From NCBI RefSeq assembly GCF_000982825.1, contig NZ_CP011047.1:1240001-1304000 (forward strand): 64,000 nt of DNA. Direction: 5' to 3'. This DNA is from Cronobacter sakazakii (GTDB taxonomy: Bacteria; Pseudomonadota; Gammaproteobacteria; Enterobacterales; Enterobacteriaceae). Of this stretch, positions 6,931 through 15,926 are shown piece by piece. Numbering within the stretch: the stretch's first letter is position 1; every line of letters starts with the position of its first letter. Under the pieces are notes generated by a model, which was given only the letters and a program-made list of their open reading frames with translations, was not told the DNA's origin and ran no database searches. A program made the position numbers and the translations under genes.

Positions 6931-9142
6931 CGCGTTTACGCAACAGCCTTAACGCATTGGCGGTCACCAGCACCGTCGCACCCGTATCGGCCAACACGGC
7001 CAGCCACAGGCCGGTCAACCCGAGCAGCGTCGTCACCAGGAAAACGGCCTTTAACCCCAGCGCAATCGCGATGTTCTGACGAATATTACGGTGCGTGGCG
7101 CGGGCAAGCGCGATCATCTCCGGCAGCGCCGCCAGCCGGTTGTGCGTCAGCGCCGCGTCGGCGGCCTCCAGCGCCACATCGGTGCCGCTGCCCATCGCAA
7201 TGCCGATGGTCGCGGCTTTCATCGCAGGCGCGTCGTTAATACCGTCGCCGACCACCGCCAGCGGCGCGCGGGCGTTAAGCGCATTGACCGCTGTCACCTT
7301 ATCCGCAGGCAGCAGCCCGGCGCGATATTCCATACCTAACTCTGCGGCAATTGCCGCCGCCGCGCGCGGGTTATCGCCGGTCAGCATCACACTCCCCACG
7401 CCGAGCGCCCGGAGTTTCTCCACCGCGTCGCGTGCGTCGGCGCGCTGCGTATCGCGAAGCGCCAGCGTGCCGAGAAGCCGATCGCTTGCGGTCACCACGA
7501 TCACCGTCTGGCCCTGCGCTTCCTGCGCTCGGATGCGCGCCTGCCAGTCCGCCGGAAGCGCAATGGACACCTTATCCGGCGCGCTGATGCGAAGCAGGCG
7601 GCCCTCCACCTGCGCTTCAACACCCGCTCCCGCCAGCGTGCGCTGCGCACCGGCGCGAAGCGTCGCCACGCCGCGCGTGGTCGCCTCGCGCACCACCGCC
7701 TGCGCCAGCGGATGCGTGCTGCCCTGCTCAACGGCTGCGGCGTAAGCCAGCAGCGCTTCCGCTTCCAGTCCGTCGACCGGATCGATTGCCGTGACTTGCG
7801 GCGTGCCCGCCGTCAGCGTGCCGGTTTTATCAAAAGCAATTTGCTCAACGCGCCCCAGCGCTTCCAGCGCGGCACCGCCTTTAATCAGCGCGCCAAAGCG
7901 CGTGGCGGCGGCAAGGCCTGATGTGATCGCCGCTGGCGTCGAGATCACCAGCGCGCACGGGCAACCAATCAGCAGCAGCGCCAGCGCTTTGTAAATCCAC
8001 GGCAGCCAGGGCGCGGCAAACAGCAATGGCGGAATAAGCGCCGTCAACACCGCCGCCGCCATAATGACCGGGGTATAGATGCGGCTGAAGCGATCGATAA
8101 AGCGCTCAATCGGCGCGCGTTTCGATTCCGCCTCTTCAATCAGATGCAGAATGCGGTCAATGGCGCTGTCGCCGGGACGCGACGTGACTTCGAGCGACAC
8201 CAGACGATCGACGCTGGTCGCGCCAGCAGGGACTTTTTCGCCCGGCTGGCGCTCAACCGGCAGCGATTCGCCAGTCAGCGCGCTCTCATCGAAACTCGCC
8301 GCCGCGGCGAGCAGTTTGCCGTCTGCCGGAAGCCTGCCGCCTGCGGCCACTTCAATCACATCGCCGGGCTGAAGCTCGCTTATCGCTACGGTTTCGCGCG
8401 CCTCGCCGCGCAGGCGCACCGCCGTTTCCGGGCGTAACGCCACCAGCGCGCTGACGCCGCTGCGCGCACGATTCGCCGCCCATCCTTCCAGCCGCTCGCC
8501 GACTAAAAAGAGCAGCAGCACCATCGCCGCTTCTTCACTGGCCCCGATAATCAGCGCGCCGGTGGCGGCCACGCTCATCAGTGTTTCGATGGCGAACGGG
8601 TTGCCGCTGCGGATAAGACGCCATGCCTGACGCGCGACCGGGAACAGCCCGACCAGCGTGGTGACGGTGAACGCGATGCGTCCCGCCAGCGGATGCACCT
8701 GCTCCAGCGCCCAGCTTAGCGCCATAAAGACGGCGATAGCGATAATCGGCAGGTTTTCACGTAAGCCGGAAGGCGTCGCGGGCGCGGCGGTATTGGCCTC
8801 GCGCAGTGTATAACCGGCGGCGCGTACCGCCTGTTCAATTGCCTCGCGCTGTGAGGCGGGGGCGTCCACCACCAGTTTTTCGGTCGCGAATAATACCTGA
8901 ACCTGACGCACCTCCGGCACCTGACGCACGGCGTTCTCCACTTTGCGGGCGCAGGCGGCGCAGTCCATACCGGCGACCTGCCAGCGTAGCGCGCCTGCGG
9001 CTTCCTGCACCGGTTGCGGGTTTTCGCAAGAGTCGCTTTCGCAACAGGCTGCTTTGCTGATGGCCGGTTTTTGCGGTGCTGAAATCGGCGTCATTTTCGC
9101 GAACTGCGGCGTCGCGCGAGGCTTTTCAGAAGGGATGCGCAT
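6926..9142 (-). CDS. zntA: Zn(II)/Pb(II)/Cd(II)-exporting P-type ATPase ZntA
   Basis: 738-residue P1B-type ATPase that pumps zinc, cadmium and lead out of the cytoplasm. A Cys-rich N-terminus (CCESDSCE) precedes the metal-binding domain motif GMDCAAC. Later come the TM6 motif CPC (IGCPCALVIS), phosphorylation site DKTGTLT, GSTHP nucleotide-binding loop, GDGINDAP hinge, and metal-site aspartate in LADTGATVLVTANAL near the C-terminus. The start is the ATG at 9142, behind a GGAGGA ribosome site (9147-9152). An in-frame ATG at 9172 falls at the expected transcription start and is unlikely. The gene is preceded by a clear ZntR promoter. Confidence 0.95.
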   Translation of the reverse strand: MRIPSEKPRATPQFAKMTPISAPQKPAISKAACCESDSCENPQPVQEAAGALRWQVAGMDCAACARKVENAVRQVPEVRQVQVLFATEKLVVDAPASQREAIEQAVRAAGYTLREANTAAPATPSGLRENLPIIAIAVFMALSWALEQVHPLAGRIAFTVTTLVGLFPVARQAWRLIRSGNPFAIETLMSVAATGALIIGASEEAAMVLLLFLVGERLEGWAANRARSGVSALVALRPETAVRLRGEARETVAISELQPGDVIEVAAGGRLPADGKLLAAAASFDESALTGESLPVERQPGEKVPAGATSVDRLVSLEVTSRPGDSAIDRILHLIEEAESKRAPIERFIDRFSRIYTPVIMAAAVLTALIPPLLFAAPWLPWIYKALALLLIGCPCALVISTPAAITSGLAAATRFGALIKGGAALEALGRVEQIAFDKTGTLTAGTPQVTAIDPVDGLEAEALLAYAAAVEQGSTHPLAQAVVREATTRGVATLRAGAQRTLAGAGVEAQVEGRLLRISAPDKVSIALPADWQARIRAQEAQGQTVIVVTASDRLLGTLALRDTQRADARDAVEKLRALGVGSVMLTGDNPRAAAAIAAELGMEYRAGLLPADKVTAVNALNARAPLAVVGDGINDAPAMKAATIGIAMGSGTDVALEAADAALTHNRLAALPEMIALARATHRNIRQNIAIALGLKAVFLVTTLLGLTGLWLAVLADTGATVLVTANALRLLRKRG

Positions 9143-9178
9143 AGCGTCCTCCGGTAATGATAATTTTCTCATTACCAG

Positions 9179-9210
9179 AGCTTACACTCTGGAGTCGACT
9201 CCAGAGTCAA
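9179..9210 (-). promoter_or_regulatory. zntA promoter with ZntR operator
   Basis: Reading leftward: -35 TTGACT (9210-9205), a 20-bp spacer containing the perfect palindrome CTCTGGAGTCGACTCCAGAG, then -10 TAAGCT (9184-9179). The over-long 20-bp spacer with a dyad is the hallmark of MerR-family promoters, where zinc-loaded ZntR untwists the DNA to activate. The dyad is essentially that of E. coli zntA. Confidence 0.93.
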
Positions 9211-9249
9211 GGAGATTGTGGGCGGAATTTCACCGCCCGTCGTGGTTGT

Positions 9250-9876
9250 TTACAGGTACAGCGAGCGGACAATCATAAAGTGGCCCGCGAAATAGCAGGC
9301 GGCGGCGATGGCGCTGTCGGCAGTAAAGCGCTTACGGTAGTGGCTGCCGAGCCAGACGACCGCGTTCAGCAGCAGCAGCACCGCGCCGACGAAGCCGGAG
9401 AAGCTGGTGTCGGTCGGGCGGAAGAAATAGAGCTCGCCCGCAAGCCACACCATTACCAGCGTCATGCCGATATAGGTACAAATCGGCCAGCGGAGATCGC
9501 CAAGGCGCGTCCAGATGGTCGCGATCAGCGCCGCGCCTATCACCAGCAGCGCCAGCGGCAACGGCCAGAAAAAGGAGAGCGTCATCTGGCTCGCGAACCA
9601 GACGGTATAAAGCAGGTGCGACAGGAAAAACGCCCCGAAGGCGTACAGCAACTGCTGGCGCGGCAGCAGCGTCAACGCATCACCCGCGAGCGTCGCCACC
9701 AGGCCTGCCAGCACCAGATAGCCTGTGGGGCTCGCGAGCGGTGCCTGCCAGCCGAGCAGCAGTAACAGCAGCAGCGTTAAAGGTTTAAAGATCCAGCGTT
9801 GCCAGGTGGCACCGCGGTAAGATGCATCGACATACAGCCAACCGGATAAAAAGACAGCAATAAACGACCAAAGCAT
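9250..9876 (-). CDS. yhhN: Lysoplasmalogenase-like membrane protein YhhN
   Basis: 208-residue integral membrane protein with about eight hydrophobic segments, YhhN/TMEM86 family. Eukaryotic and some bacterial members hydrolyse the vinyl-ether bond of lysoplasmalogens; activity of the enterobacterial protein is not established. The motifs AGDALTLLP and AFFLSHLLYTVWF carry the conserved aspartate and histidine. It is on the same strand as zntA and divergent from yhhM. Confidence 0.88.
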   Translation of the reverse strand: MLWSFIAVFLSGWLYVDASYRGATWQRWIFKPLTLLLLLLLGWQAPLASPTGYLVLAGLVATLAGDALTLLPRQQLLYAFGAFFLSHLLYTVWFASQMTLSFFWPLPLALLVIGAALIATIWTRLGDLRWPICTYIGMTLVMVWLAGELYFFRPTDTSFSGFVGAVLLLLNAVVWLGSHYRKRFTADSAIAAACYFAGHFMIVRSLYL

Positions 9877-10016
9877 GATAAGTCCCTGATTCAGTTATTG
9901 TAACGTGCGCATACCGCGCACGGCCCTTGATTTCAGTCTAGTGGTCAGACGGGCGAGATGACAACGCCTGGCGCTGCGGGGTATTCTTAAAAAGAGTTGA
10001 GCCGCCGGGATCTGTC

Positions 10017-10382
10017 ATGAGTAAGCCACCGCTTTTTTTCATTATTATCATCGCGTTAATCATCGCGGCCGCTTCATTTCGCTATGTGCAGCAGCGGCGC
10101 GAGAAAACAGAAAATGACGCGGCCCCGGTCACGCAGCAAGACGTAGTAGTGGCCAGCAAGCGGGAAAAACCCGTAAACGGGCGGCGTTCGCGGGAGCAGC
10201 AGGTCGCGCCGCCTGCGCAAACCATGCGGTATGAGGCGACGTTTCGCCCACAGGAAGGCGGGGCGGAGATGCGGTTTCGGCTGGATGAGGCCCATTACCA
10301 CCAGTTGACGGTGGGCGATGAGGGCCAGCTGGTGTATCAGGGAACGCGGTTTCTGGAGTTTGTTCCTGCGCCCGCGCGTTAA
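10017..10382 (+). CDS. yhhM: DUF2500 family protein YhhM
   Basis: 121-residue protein of unknown function. The N-terminus (KPPLFFIIIIALIIAAASF) is a single membrane anchor, followed by a charged linker and a small soluble domain starting near MRYEATFRPQ. Length and sequence match E. coli YhhM. It is convergent with yhhL; a lone REP palindrome separates the two stop codons. Confidence 0.88.
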   Translation: MSKPPLFFIIIIALIIAAASFRYVQQRREKTENDAAPVTQQDVVVASKREKPVNGRRSREQQVAPPAQTMRYEATFRPQEGGAEMRFRLDEAHYHQLTVGDEGQLVYQGTRFLEFVPAPAR

Positions 10383-10390
10383 GGCGGCAC

Positions 10391-10417
10391 GGCGGGTGCG
10401 CTTCGCTTACCCGCCCT
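10391..10417. repeat. Single REP unit between yhhM and yhhL
   Basis: One palindrome, GGCGGGTGCGC facing GCTTACCCGCC, lies between the convergent stop codons of yhhM and yhhL. It is the CCCGCC subtype. Its place suggests it blocks read-through or protects both 3' ends. Confidence 0.7.
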
Positions 10418-10439
10418 GGGAAATTACCTGCCGCGTTTG

Positions 10440-10709
10440 TTAGCGCGGCTTCTTCTGATTTTTCTGCCAGGCGATCAGCTCAAACACACCGAAGATAAAA
10501 ATACGCGCCTGCTGGAAACGGCTTAACGGCGGGGCGTCTTTCGGCTGCGTGGCGCGCAGCAGCGATAATTGCAGAATATGCATGATTATCATGAAAAATA
10601 GCGCCACGTTGACGAAAATATTCAGCGGGCGCGGGAACGGCTGGATCATGTTCAGCAGCAGAAAGCCCCACACGCCCAGCATCAGCAGGCGTCCCAGATT
10701 AATCAGCAT
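10440..10709 (-). CDS. yhhL: DUF1145 family membrane protein YhhL
   Basis: 89-residue protein with about two hydrophobic segments (from LLMLGVWGFLLLNMI, and VALFFMIIMHILQL) and a basic C-terminus. It belongs to the DUF1145 family; function unknown. Its start overlaps the last 11 bp of rsmD, so it is probably translated from the same message. Confidence 0.87.
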   Translation of the reverse strand: MLINLGRLLMLGVWGFLLLNMIQPFPRPLNIFVNVALFFMIIMHILQLSLLRATQPKDAPPLSRFQQARIFIFGVFELIAWQKNQKKPR

Positions 10710-11295
10710 TTTGCTCTCCTTGTGATTCGCGCAGATAAAGCCGGTACGCCACCTGGCCCGCCACTTTCTCGCGATGCAGTTGCCAGCTTGCAGGCACCGG
10801 CGGCAGGCCGTTTTCTACTTCGCTTTCAACGTAAATCAGCGCCTGAGGCGCCAGCCAGCCGCGCGTCTCCAGCAGGTTCAGCGTCTCTTCCAGCAGCCCT
10901 TTACGAAACGGCGGATCGACAAACACGATGTCGTGCGGCTCGCCGGTCTGGTTCAGAAAATTAAGTGTGTTAGTGTTCACTACCTTTGCTGCGCTGGATT
11001 TGAGCGTAGCAAGGTTTTTCTGAAGCTGCTGCGCGACGCCGCGTTCCATCTCTAAAAGCGTGGCGTCGGCGGCGTAGCGGGAGAGCGCCTCCAGGCCCAG
11101 CGCGCCGCTGCCGGCGAAGCAGTCCAGACAGCGCGCGCCCACCAGATACGGCGCCAGCCAGTTAAATAAGGTTTCGCGCACGCGGTCGGTGGTGGGGCGC
11201 AGACCGGGGCTGTCAGGCACCGGCAGTTTTCTGCCGCGCCACTGTCCGCCAATAATGCGGATCTGGCCGCTACCCGAGGAGGTTGGTTTCTTCAT
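10699..11295 (-). CDS. rsmD: 16S rRNA (guanine966-N2)-methyltransferase RsmD
   Basis: 198-residue methyltransferase that modifies G966 of 16S rRNA in assembled 30S particles using S-adenosylmethionine. The SAM-binding motif I is LDCFAGSGALGLEALSR and the catalytic motif IV is VDPPF. The ATG at 11295 gives the MKKP start seen in E. coli; an upstream GTG at 11304 would add three residues. It is divergent from ftsY, as in E. coli. Confidence 0.93.
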   Translation of the reverse strand: MKKPTSSGSGQIRIIGGQWRGRKLPVPDSPGLRPTTDRVRETLFNWLAPYLVGARCLDCFAGSGALGLEALSRYAADATLLEMERGVAQQLQKNLATLKSSAAKVVNTNTLNFLNQTGEPHDIVFVDPPFRKGLLEETLNLLETRGWLAPQALIYVESEVENGLPPVPASWQLHREKVAGQVAYRLYLRESQGEQNAD

Positions 11296-11484
11296 TATGC
11301 TCACACGCTTTTCTGTTCAGGCTGCTATTCTAGCGGCGCAAACGGGCGGGCGAAACCTCCGTGCGGCGGTATGCCGCCCCGGCGGGAAAGTGGTAGACTC
11401 ACTTATTCATTCGCAATTTTTTCAGTACCCTGAGCCAGACGACGGGACTGCGCCATGTATTAACCGCGAGGAGTGCATTCGCCA

Positions 11485-13038
11485 ATGGCAAAAGAGAAGA
11501 AACGTGGCTTTTTTTCCTGGCTGGGTTTTGGCCAGAAAGAGCAGGCAGAAACGGAAGCCGAACAACAAGAACAACACGTAACAGAACAACCCGCGGCGAC
11601 AGAAGCGCGCGTTGAGCCTGACTCGCAGACGCAAACGACCGCGCAGGAGACCACGCACTCCCTGGCCGAGTCTGAAAAATTCGCCGATGACGTCGTGGCC
11701 GTCAGCGAAAGCGTGGTGCATGAAGAAAAAGAGGCCGCGCAGCCGGAAACTGTCGAGACGTCGGTTGAGGCAGAGCCGGAAGCCGTAAAACCAACGGCTG
11801 CGCAAGCGGAAGAGTGGCTGCCGGAGCAGGAAGAAAACCGCGCGCCGGTAGCGCTTGCGCCTGAAGTTGTCGCTGAGCCACAGCCAGAAGCGGCCCCGGA
11901 AACGATCGTTGAAGAAGACGTCATTGAAGATGCGGCTGTTGAAGAAAAAGCCGTCGAGCCTGCGGTGGAAACGCCGCACGATGCACACGAGATTGCTGAA
12001 GATGCGCCGATTAGCGAAGAAGAATTAGTCGCGCTGGCGGCTGACCCGGAAGCGGCGCTGGAAACCGAGCCGGAAGAGGAAGAAACCGCGCCGGTTGCAG
12101 AGCAGGAAAAACCCACTAAAGAGGGTTTCTTCGCGCGCCTTAAACGCAGCCTGCTGAAAACCAAAGAAAATCTCGGTTCCGGATTTATCAGTCTGTTCCG
12201 CGGCAAAAAAATCGACGACGATCTGTTCGAGGAGCTCGAAGAGCAGTTGCTGATTGCTGATGTGGGCGTGGACACCACGCGTAAAATTATCGCCAATCTC
12301 ACCGAAGGCGCGAGCCGCAAGCAGTTGCGCGATGCCGAGGCGCTCTACGGCCTGTTGAAAGAAGAGATGGGCGAGATCCTGGCGAAAGTGGACGAGCCGC
12401 TGAATGTCGAAGGCAAAACGCCGTTTGTTATCCTGATGGTTGGCGTCAACGGCGTGGGTAAAACTACCACCATCGGTAAACTGGCGCGTCAGTTTGAGCA
12501 ACAGGGCAAATCGGTGATGCTGGCGGCGGGCGATACCTTCCGTGCGGCCGCGGTGGAGCAGCTCCAGGTCTGGGGCCAGCGCAATAACATTCCGGTTATC
12601 GCGCAGCACACCGGCGCGGATTCCGCCTCCGTGATTTTCGACGCCATCCAGGCGGCGAAAGCGCGCGGCGTAGATGTGCTGATTGCCGATACCGCCGGGC
12701 GTTTGCAAAATAAATCGCACCTGATGGAAGAGCTGAAAAAAATCGTCCGCGTGATGAAAAAGCTCGACGAGAACGCGCCGCATGAAGTGATGCTGACTAT
12801 CGACGCCAGCACCGGGCAGAACGCCGTCAGCCAGGCGAAGCTGTTCCACGAGGCGGTAGGGCTGACCGGGATTACGCTCACCAAGCTTGACGGCACCGCC
12901 AAAGGCGGCGTGATCTTCTCGGTGGCCGATCAGTTTGGTATTCCGATTCGCTACATTGGTGTGGGCGAACGTATTGAAGATTTGCGTCCGTTTAACGCGG
13001 GCGACTTTATTGAGGCACTTTTTGCCCGAGAGGATTAA
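11485..13038 (+). CDS. ftsY: Signal recognition particle receptor FtsY
   Basis: 517-residue SRP-receptor GTPase that docks ribosome-SRP complexes to the inner membrane and SecYEG. It has the amphipathic start MAKEKKRGFFSW, a long acidic low-complexity A domain to about residue 210, and the NG domain from about 220. GTPase motifs visible are GVNGVGKTTT (G1), DTFRAAA, DTAGRL (G3) and TKLDGTAKGG (G4). The acidic domain differs most from E. coli (497 residues). The ATG at 11485 is preferred over an upstream GTG at 11473, which overlaps the ribosome site. ftsE starts 2 bp after the stop. Confidence 0.96.
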   Translation: MAKEKKRGFFSWLGFGQKEQAETEAEQQEQHVTEQPAATEARVEPDSQTQTTAQETTHSLAESEKFADDVVAVSESVVHEEKEAAQPETVETSVEAEPEAVKPTAAQAEEWLPEQEENRAPVALAPEVVAEPQPEAAPETIVEEDVIEDAAVEEKAVEPAVETPHDAHEIAEDAPISEEELVALAADPEAALETEPEEEETAPVAEQEKPTKEGFFARLKRSLLKTKENLGSGFISLFRGKKIDDDLFEELEEQLLIADVGVDTTRKIIANLTEGASRKQLRDAEALYGLLKEEMGEILAKVDEPLNVEGKTPFVILMVGVNGVGKTTTIGKLARQFEQQGKSVMLAAGDTFRAAAVEQLQVWGQRNNIPVIAQHTGADSASVIFDAIQAAKARGVDVLIADTAGRLQNKSHLMEELKKIVRVMKKLDENAPHEVMLTIDASTGQNAVSQAKLFHEAVGLTGITLTKLDGTAKGGVIFSVADQFGIPIRYIGVGERIEDLRPFNAGDFIEALFARED

Positions 13039-13040
13039 CC

Positions 13041-13709
13041 ATGATTCGCTTTGAACATGTCAGCAAAGCCTATCTCGGTGGGAGACAAGCGCTGCAGGGG
13101 GTGACGTTCCACCTGCGGCCAGGCGAGATGTCATTTCTTACCGGCCACTCCGGCGCCGGTAAGAGTACGCTGCTGAAGCTGATTTGCGGTATCGAACGGC
13201 CGAGCGCCGGGAAAATCTGGTTTGGCGGCCACGAGATAAGCCGTCTGAAAAACCGTGAAGTGCCGTTCCTGCGTCGTCAGATCGGCATGATTTTCCAGGA
13301 TCACCATCTGCTGATGGACAGAACGGTCTACGATAATGTGGCGATCCCGCTGATTATCGCGGGCGCCAGCGGCGAAGATATTCGCCGTCGCGTATCGGCG
13401 GCGCTGGATAAGGTCGGTCTGCTGGACAAAGCGAAAAACTTCCCGATTCAGCTTTCTGGCGGTGAACAGCAGCGCGTGGGCATCGCCCGCGCGGTGGTCA
13501 ATAAACCTGCCGTATTGCTGGCGGATGAACCGACGGGCAACCTGGATGACGCCCTCTCGGAAGGCATTCTGCGTCTTTTCGAAGAATTTAACCGCGTCGG
13601 GGTGACGGTATTAATGGCGACGCACGACACCGGGCTTATCTCACGGCGCAGCTACCCGGTGCTCACCCTGAGCGAAGGGCATTTGCATGGAGGCCGTGTT
13701 GGTGAATAA
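13041..13709 (+). CDS. ftsE: Cell division ATP-binding protein FtsE
   Basis: 222-residue ABC ATPase. With FtsX it links the divisome to septal peptidoglycan hydrolysis through EnvC and the amidases. Walker A is GHSGAGKST, the signature LSGGEQQRVGIARA, Walker B VLLADEPTGNLDD and the switch His is in MATHD. It overlaps ftsX by 8 bp, so translation is likely coupled. Confidence 0.96.
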   Translation: MIRFEHVSKAYLGGRQALQGVTFHLRPGEMSFLTGHSGAGKSTLLKLICGIERPSAGKIWFGGHEISRLKNREVPFLRRQIGMIFQDHHLLMDRTVYDNVAIPLIIAGASGEDIRRRVSAALDKVGLLDKAKNFPIQLSGGEQQRVGIARAVVNKPAVLLADEPTGNLDDALSEGILRLFEEFNRVGVTVLMATHDTGLISRRSYPVLTLSEGHLHGGRVGE

Positions 13710-14757
13710 ACGTGACGCGCTGAATGAAATCCGGCGCTTTAGCAACAAACTGGATAATTTCCGTAAACAGCGTTCTTCCGGTGAAACAGGACGGCCTGTG
13801 CAGAAGCGAAATAAAGGCTCCAACACCAAAGGCAAATCGCGTCAGGGCGGCATCAATGAACAGGTGCGTTACGCCTGGCAGGGCGCGCTTGCCGATTTGA
13901 AAAGCAAACCGCTCGCCACGTTTTTAACGGTGATGGTAATTGCCATTTCGCTGACGCTGCCGAGCGTCTGCTACATGGTTTATAAGAACGTCAGCGAGGC
14001 GGCGACGCAGTATTACCCGTCGCCGCAGATTACGGTCTATCTCGATAAAACGCTCGACGATAACGCCGCGCAGCAGGTGGTGGGGCAGCTCCAGGCCGAG
14101 CCGGGCGTGGCGAAGGTCAATTACCTCTCGCGTGACGAGGCGCTTGGCGAATTCCGCAACTGGTCGGGCTTTGGCGGCGCGCTGGATATGCTGGAAGAAA
14201 ACCCGCTGCCAGCGGTAGTGGTGGTCGAGCCGAAGCTCGATTTCCAGAGCAGCGAAGCGCTCAACACGCTGCGTGACCGCGTGGCAAGGCTTCAGGGCGT
14301 TGACGAAGTGCGCATGGATGACAGCTGGTTCGCGCGGCTGTCGGCGCTCACCGGGCTGGTCGGGCGCGTCGCGGCGATGATAGGCGTACTGATGGTCGCG
14401 GCCGTGTTCCTGGTTATCGGCAACAGCGTGCGCCTGAGCATTTTTGCGCGCCGTGACACCATCAACGTGCAGAAACTCATTGGCGCGACGGATGGTTTTA
14501 TCCTGCGTCCCTTCCTGTACGGCGGCGCGCTGCTCGGGTTTACCGGCGCATTACTTTCACTGATTCTGTCAGAAATTCTGGTGATGCGGCTATCCGCCGC
14601 GGTGACGGATGTGGCGAAAGTTTTCGGCACCACCTTTGAAATCAGCGGGTTATCCTTCGATGAGTGTCTGTTGCTGCTGCTGGTCTGTTCGATGATCGGC
14701 TGGGCGGCCGCCTGGCTTGCCACCGTGCAACATTTACGTCACTTTACCCCCGAGTAA
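13702..14757 (+). CDS. ftsX: Cell division protein FtsX
   Basis: 351-residue membrane partner of FtsE. It has a basic cytoplasmic N-terminus, TM1 (about residues 72-95), a periplasmic domain that in E. coli binds EnvC, and three further membrane segments near the C-terminus. The GTG at 13702 (VNKRDALNE) gives the E. coli-like N-terminus; an upstream ATG at 13687 would add five residues. Last gene of ftsYEX, 261 bp before rpoH. Confidence 0.94.
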   Translation: MNKRDALNEIRRFSNKLDNFRKQRSSGETGRPVQKRNKGSNTKGKSRQGGINEQVRYAWQGALADLKSKPLATFLTVMVIAISLTLPSVCYMVYKNVSEAATQYYPSPQITVYLDKTLDDNAAQQVVGQLQAEPGVAKVNYLSRDEALGEFRNWSGFGGALDMLEENPLPAVVVVEPKLDFQSSEALNTLRDRVARLQGVDEVRMDDSWFARLSALTGLVGRVAAMIGVLMVAAVFLVIGNSVRLSIFARRDTINVQKLIGATDGFILRPFLYGGALLGFTGALLSLILSEILVMRLSAAVTDVAKVFGTTFEISGLSFDECLLLLLVCSMIGWAAAWLATVQHLRHFTPE

Positions 14758-15018
14758 AAAATATTTGTTATAATCATCCCCTGCTACGAGTTCCCGTCAG
14801 CAGGGGATGCGTACCGTGAACTTCTGCTTCTCCTGCCCACGCTTTTTCATAGCAATGTCACATTTTGTGCGTAATTTATTCACAAGCCTTACGTGAACTT
14901 GTGGATAAATTCACGGTCTGATAAAAGAGTGGCTGATATTCTCGTTGCTCAAACATGCTGGCCCGTTTGTTGCCTGATGGGGACGAACGCCAGTCCGATG
15001 TCGATTGAGAGGATTTGA
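14758..15018 (+). promoter_or_regulatory. rpoH control region with sigma-E type promoter and DnaA box
   Basis: A sigma-E promoter is readable: -35 GAACTT (14895-14900), 16-bp spacer, -10 TCTGAT (14917-14922), corresponding to E. coli rpoH P3. The spacer starts with TGTGGATAA, a perfect DnaA box overlapping the -35 element. Upstream is an 11-bp stem, CATCCCCTGCT (14775-14785) with AGCAGGGGATG (14799-14809), with no T-run, and a TATAAT hexamer at 14769-14774 that may belong to a sigma-70 promoter. In E. coli several promoters and an mRNA thermosensor control rpoH. Confidence 0.8.
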
Positions 15019-15876
15019 ATGACCAAAGAAATGCAAACTTTAGCTTTAGCCCCGGTCGGTAACCTGGATTCCTATATCCGGGCGGCCAACGCCTGGCCGA
15101 TGTTGTCGGCAGACGAAGAGCGGGAACTGGCTGAAAAGCTGCATTACCAGGGCGATCTGGAAGCAGCGAAAAAGCTGATCCTGTCTCACCTGCGTTTTGT
15201 TGTTCATATCGCTCGTAACTACGCGGGCTATGGCCTGCCGCAGGCGGACCTGATCCAGGAAGGCAACATCGGCCTGATGAAAGCGGTGCGTCGCTTCAAT
15301 CCGGAAGTGGGCGTGCGTCTGGTTTCCTTCGCCGTGCACTGGATCAAAGCTGAAATTCACGAATATGTGCTGCGTAACTGGCGCATCGTGAAAGTCGCCA
15401 CCACCAAAGCGCAGCGTAAGCTGTTCTTTAACCTGCGTAAAACCAAGCAGCGTCTGGGCTGGTTTAACCAGGACGAAGTGGAAATGGTGGCCCGCGAGCT
15501 GGGCGTTTCCAGCAAAGACGTGCGTGAAATGGAATCGCGTATGGCCGCGCAGGACATGACCTTTGACATGTCCCCGGACGATGACGCGGGTGACAGCCAG
15601 CCGATGGCTCCGGTGCTGTTCCTTCAGGATAAGTCTTCTAACTTTGCCGACGGCATTGAGGATGACAACTGGGAAGAACACGCCGCCGACAAACTGACCG
15701 ACGCCATGCAGGGTCTCGACGAGCGCAGCCAGCAGATCATTCGCGCGCGCTGGCTGGATGAAGACAACAAAAGCACGTTGCAGGAACTGGCCAACCGCTA
15801 CGGCGTCTCAGCCGAACGCGTGCGTCAGCTTGAAAAAAATGCGATGAAAAAGCTGCGTGCCGCGATAGAAGCGTAA
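15019..15876 (+). CDS. rpoH: RNA polymerase heat-shock sigma factor RpoH (sigma-32)
   Basis: 285-residue sigma-70-family factor that directs transcription of heat-shock genes. Region 2 runs through HLRFVVHIARNYAGYGLPQADLIQEGNIGLMKAV, in line with -10 recognition; the RpoH box QRKLFFNLRKTKQRLGWF follows, then region 4 HTH (TLQELANRYGVSAERVRQLEKNAMKKLR). Length is one more than E. coli. In E. coli its synthesis rises at high temperature because mRNA structure around the start melts, and DnaK/FtsH control its stability; whether the same holds here is inferred from conservation. Confidence 0.97.
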   Translation: MTKEMQTLALAPVGNLDSYIRAANAWPMLSADEERELAEKLHYQGDLEAAKKLILSHLRFVVHIARNYAGYGLPQADLIQEGNIGLMKAVRRFNPEVGVRLVSFAVHWIKAEIHEYVLRNWRIVKVATTKAQRKLFFNLRKTKQRLGWFNQDEVEMVARELGVSSKDVREMESRMAAQDMTFDMSPDDDAGDSQPMAPVLFLQDKSSNFADGIEDDNWEEHAADKLTDAMQGLDERSQQIIRARWLDEDNKSTLQELANRYGVSAERVRQLEKNAMKKLRAAIEA

Positions 15877-15894
15877 GCCGCGTCAGCCTGATGA

Positions 15895-15926
15895 CACACC
15901 CCGCCTTAAGCGGGGTGTTTTGTTTT
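15895..15926 (+). terminator. Rho-independent terminator of rpoH
   Basis: Stem ACACCCCGC (15895-15903) with GCGGGGTGT (15910-15918) followed by TTTTGTTTT. It ends at the stop codon of the convergent regulator gene and may act on both transcripts. Confidence 0.88.
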
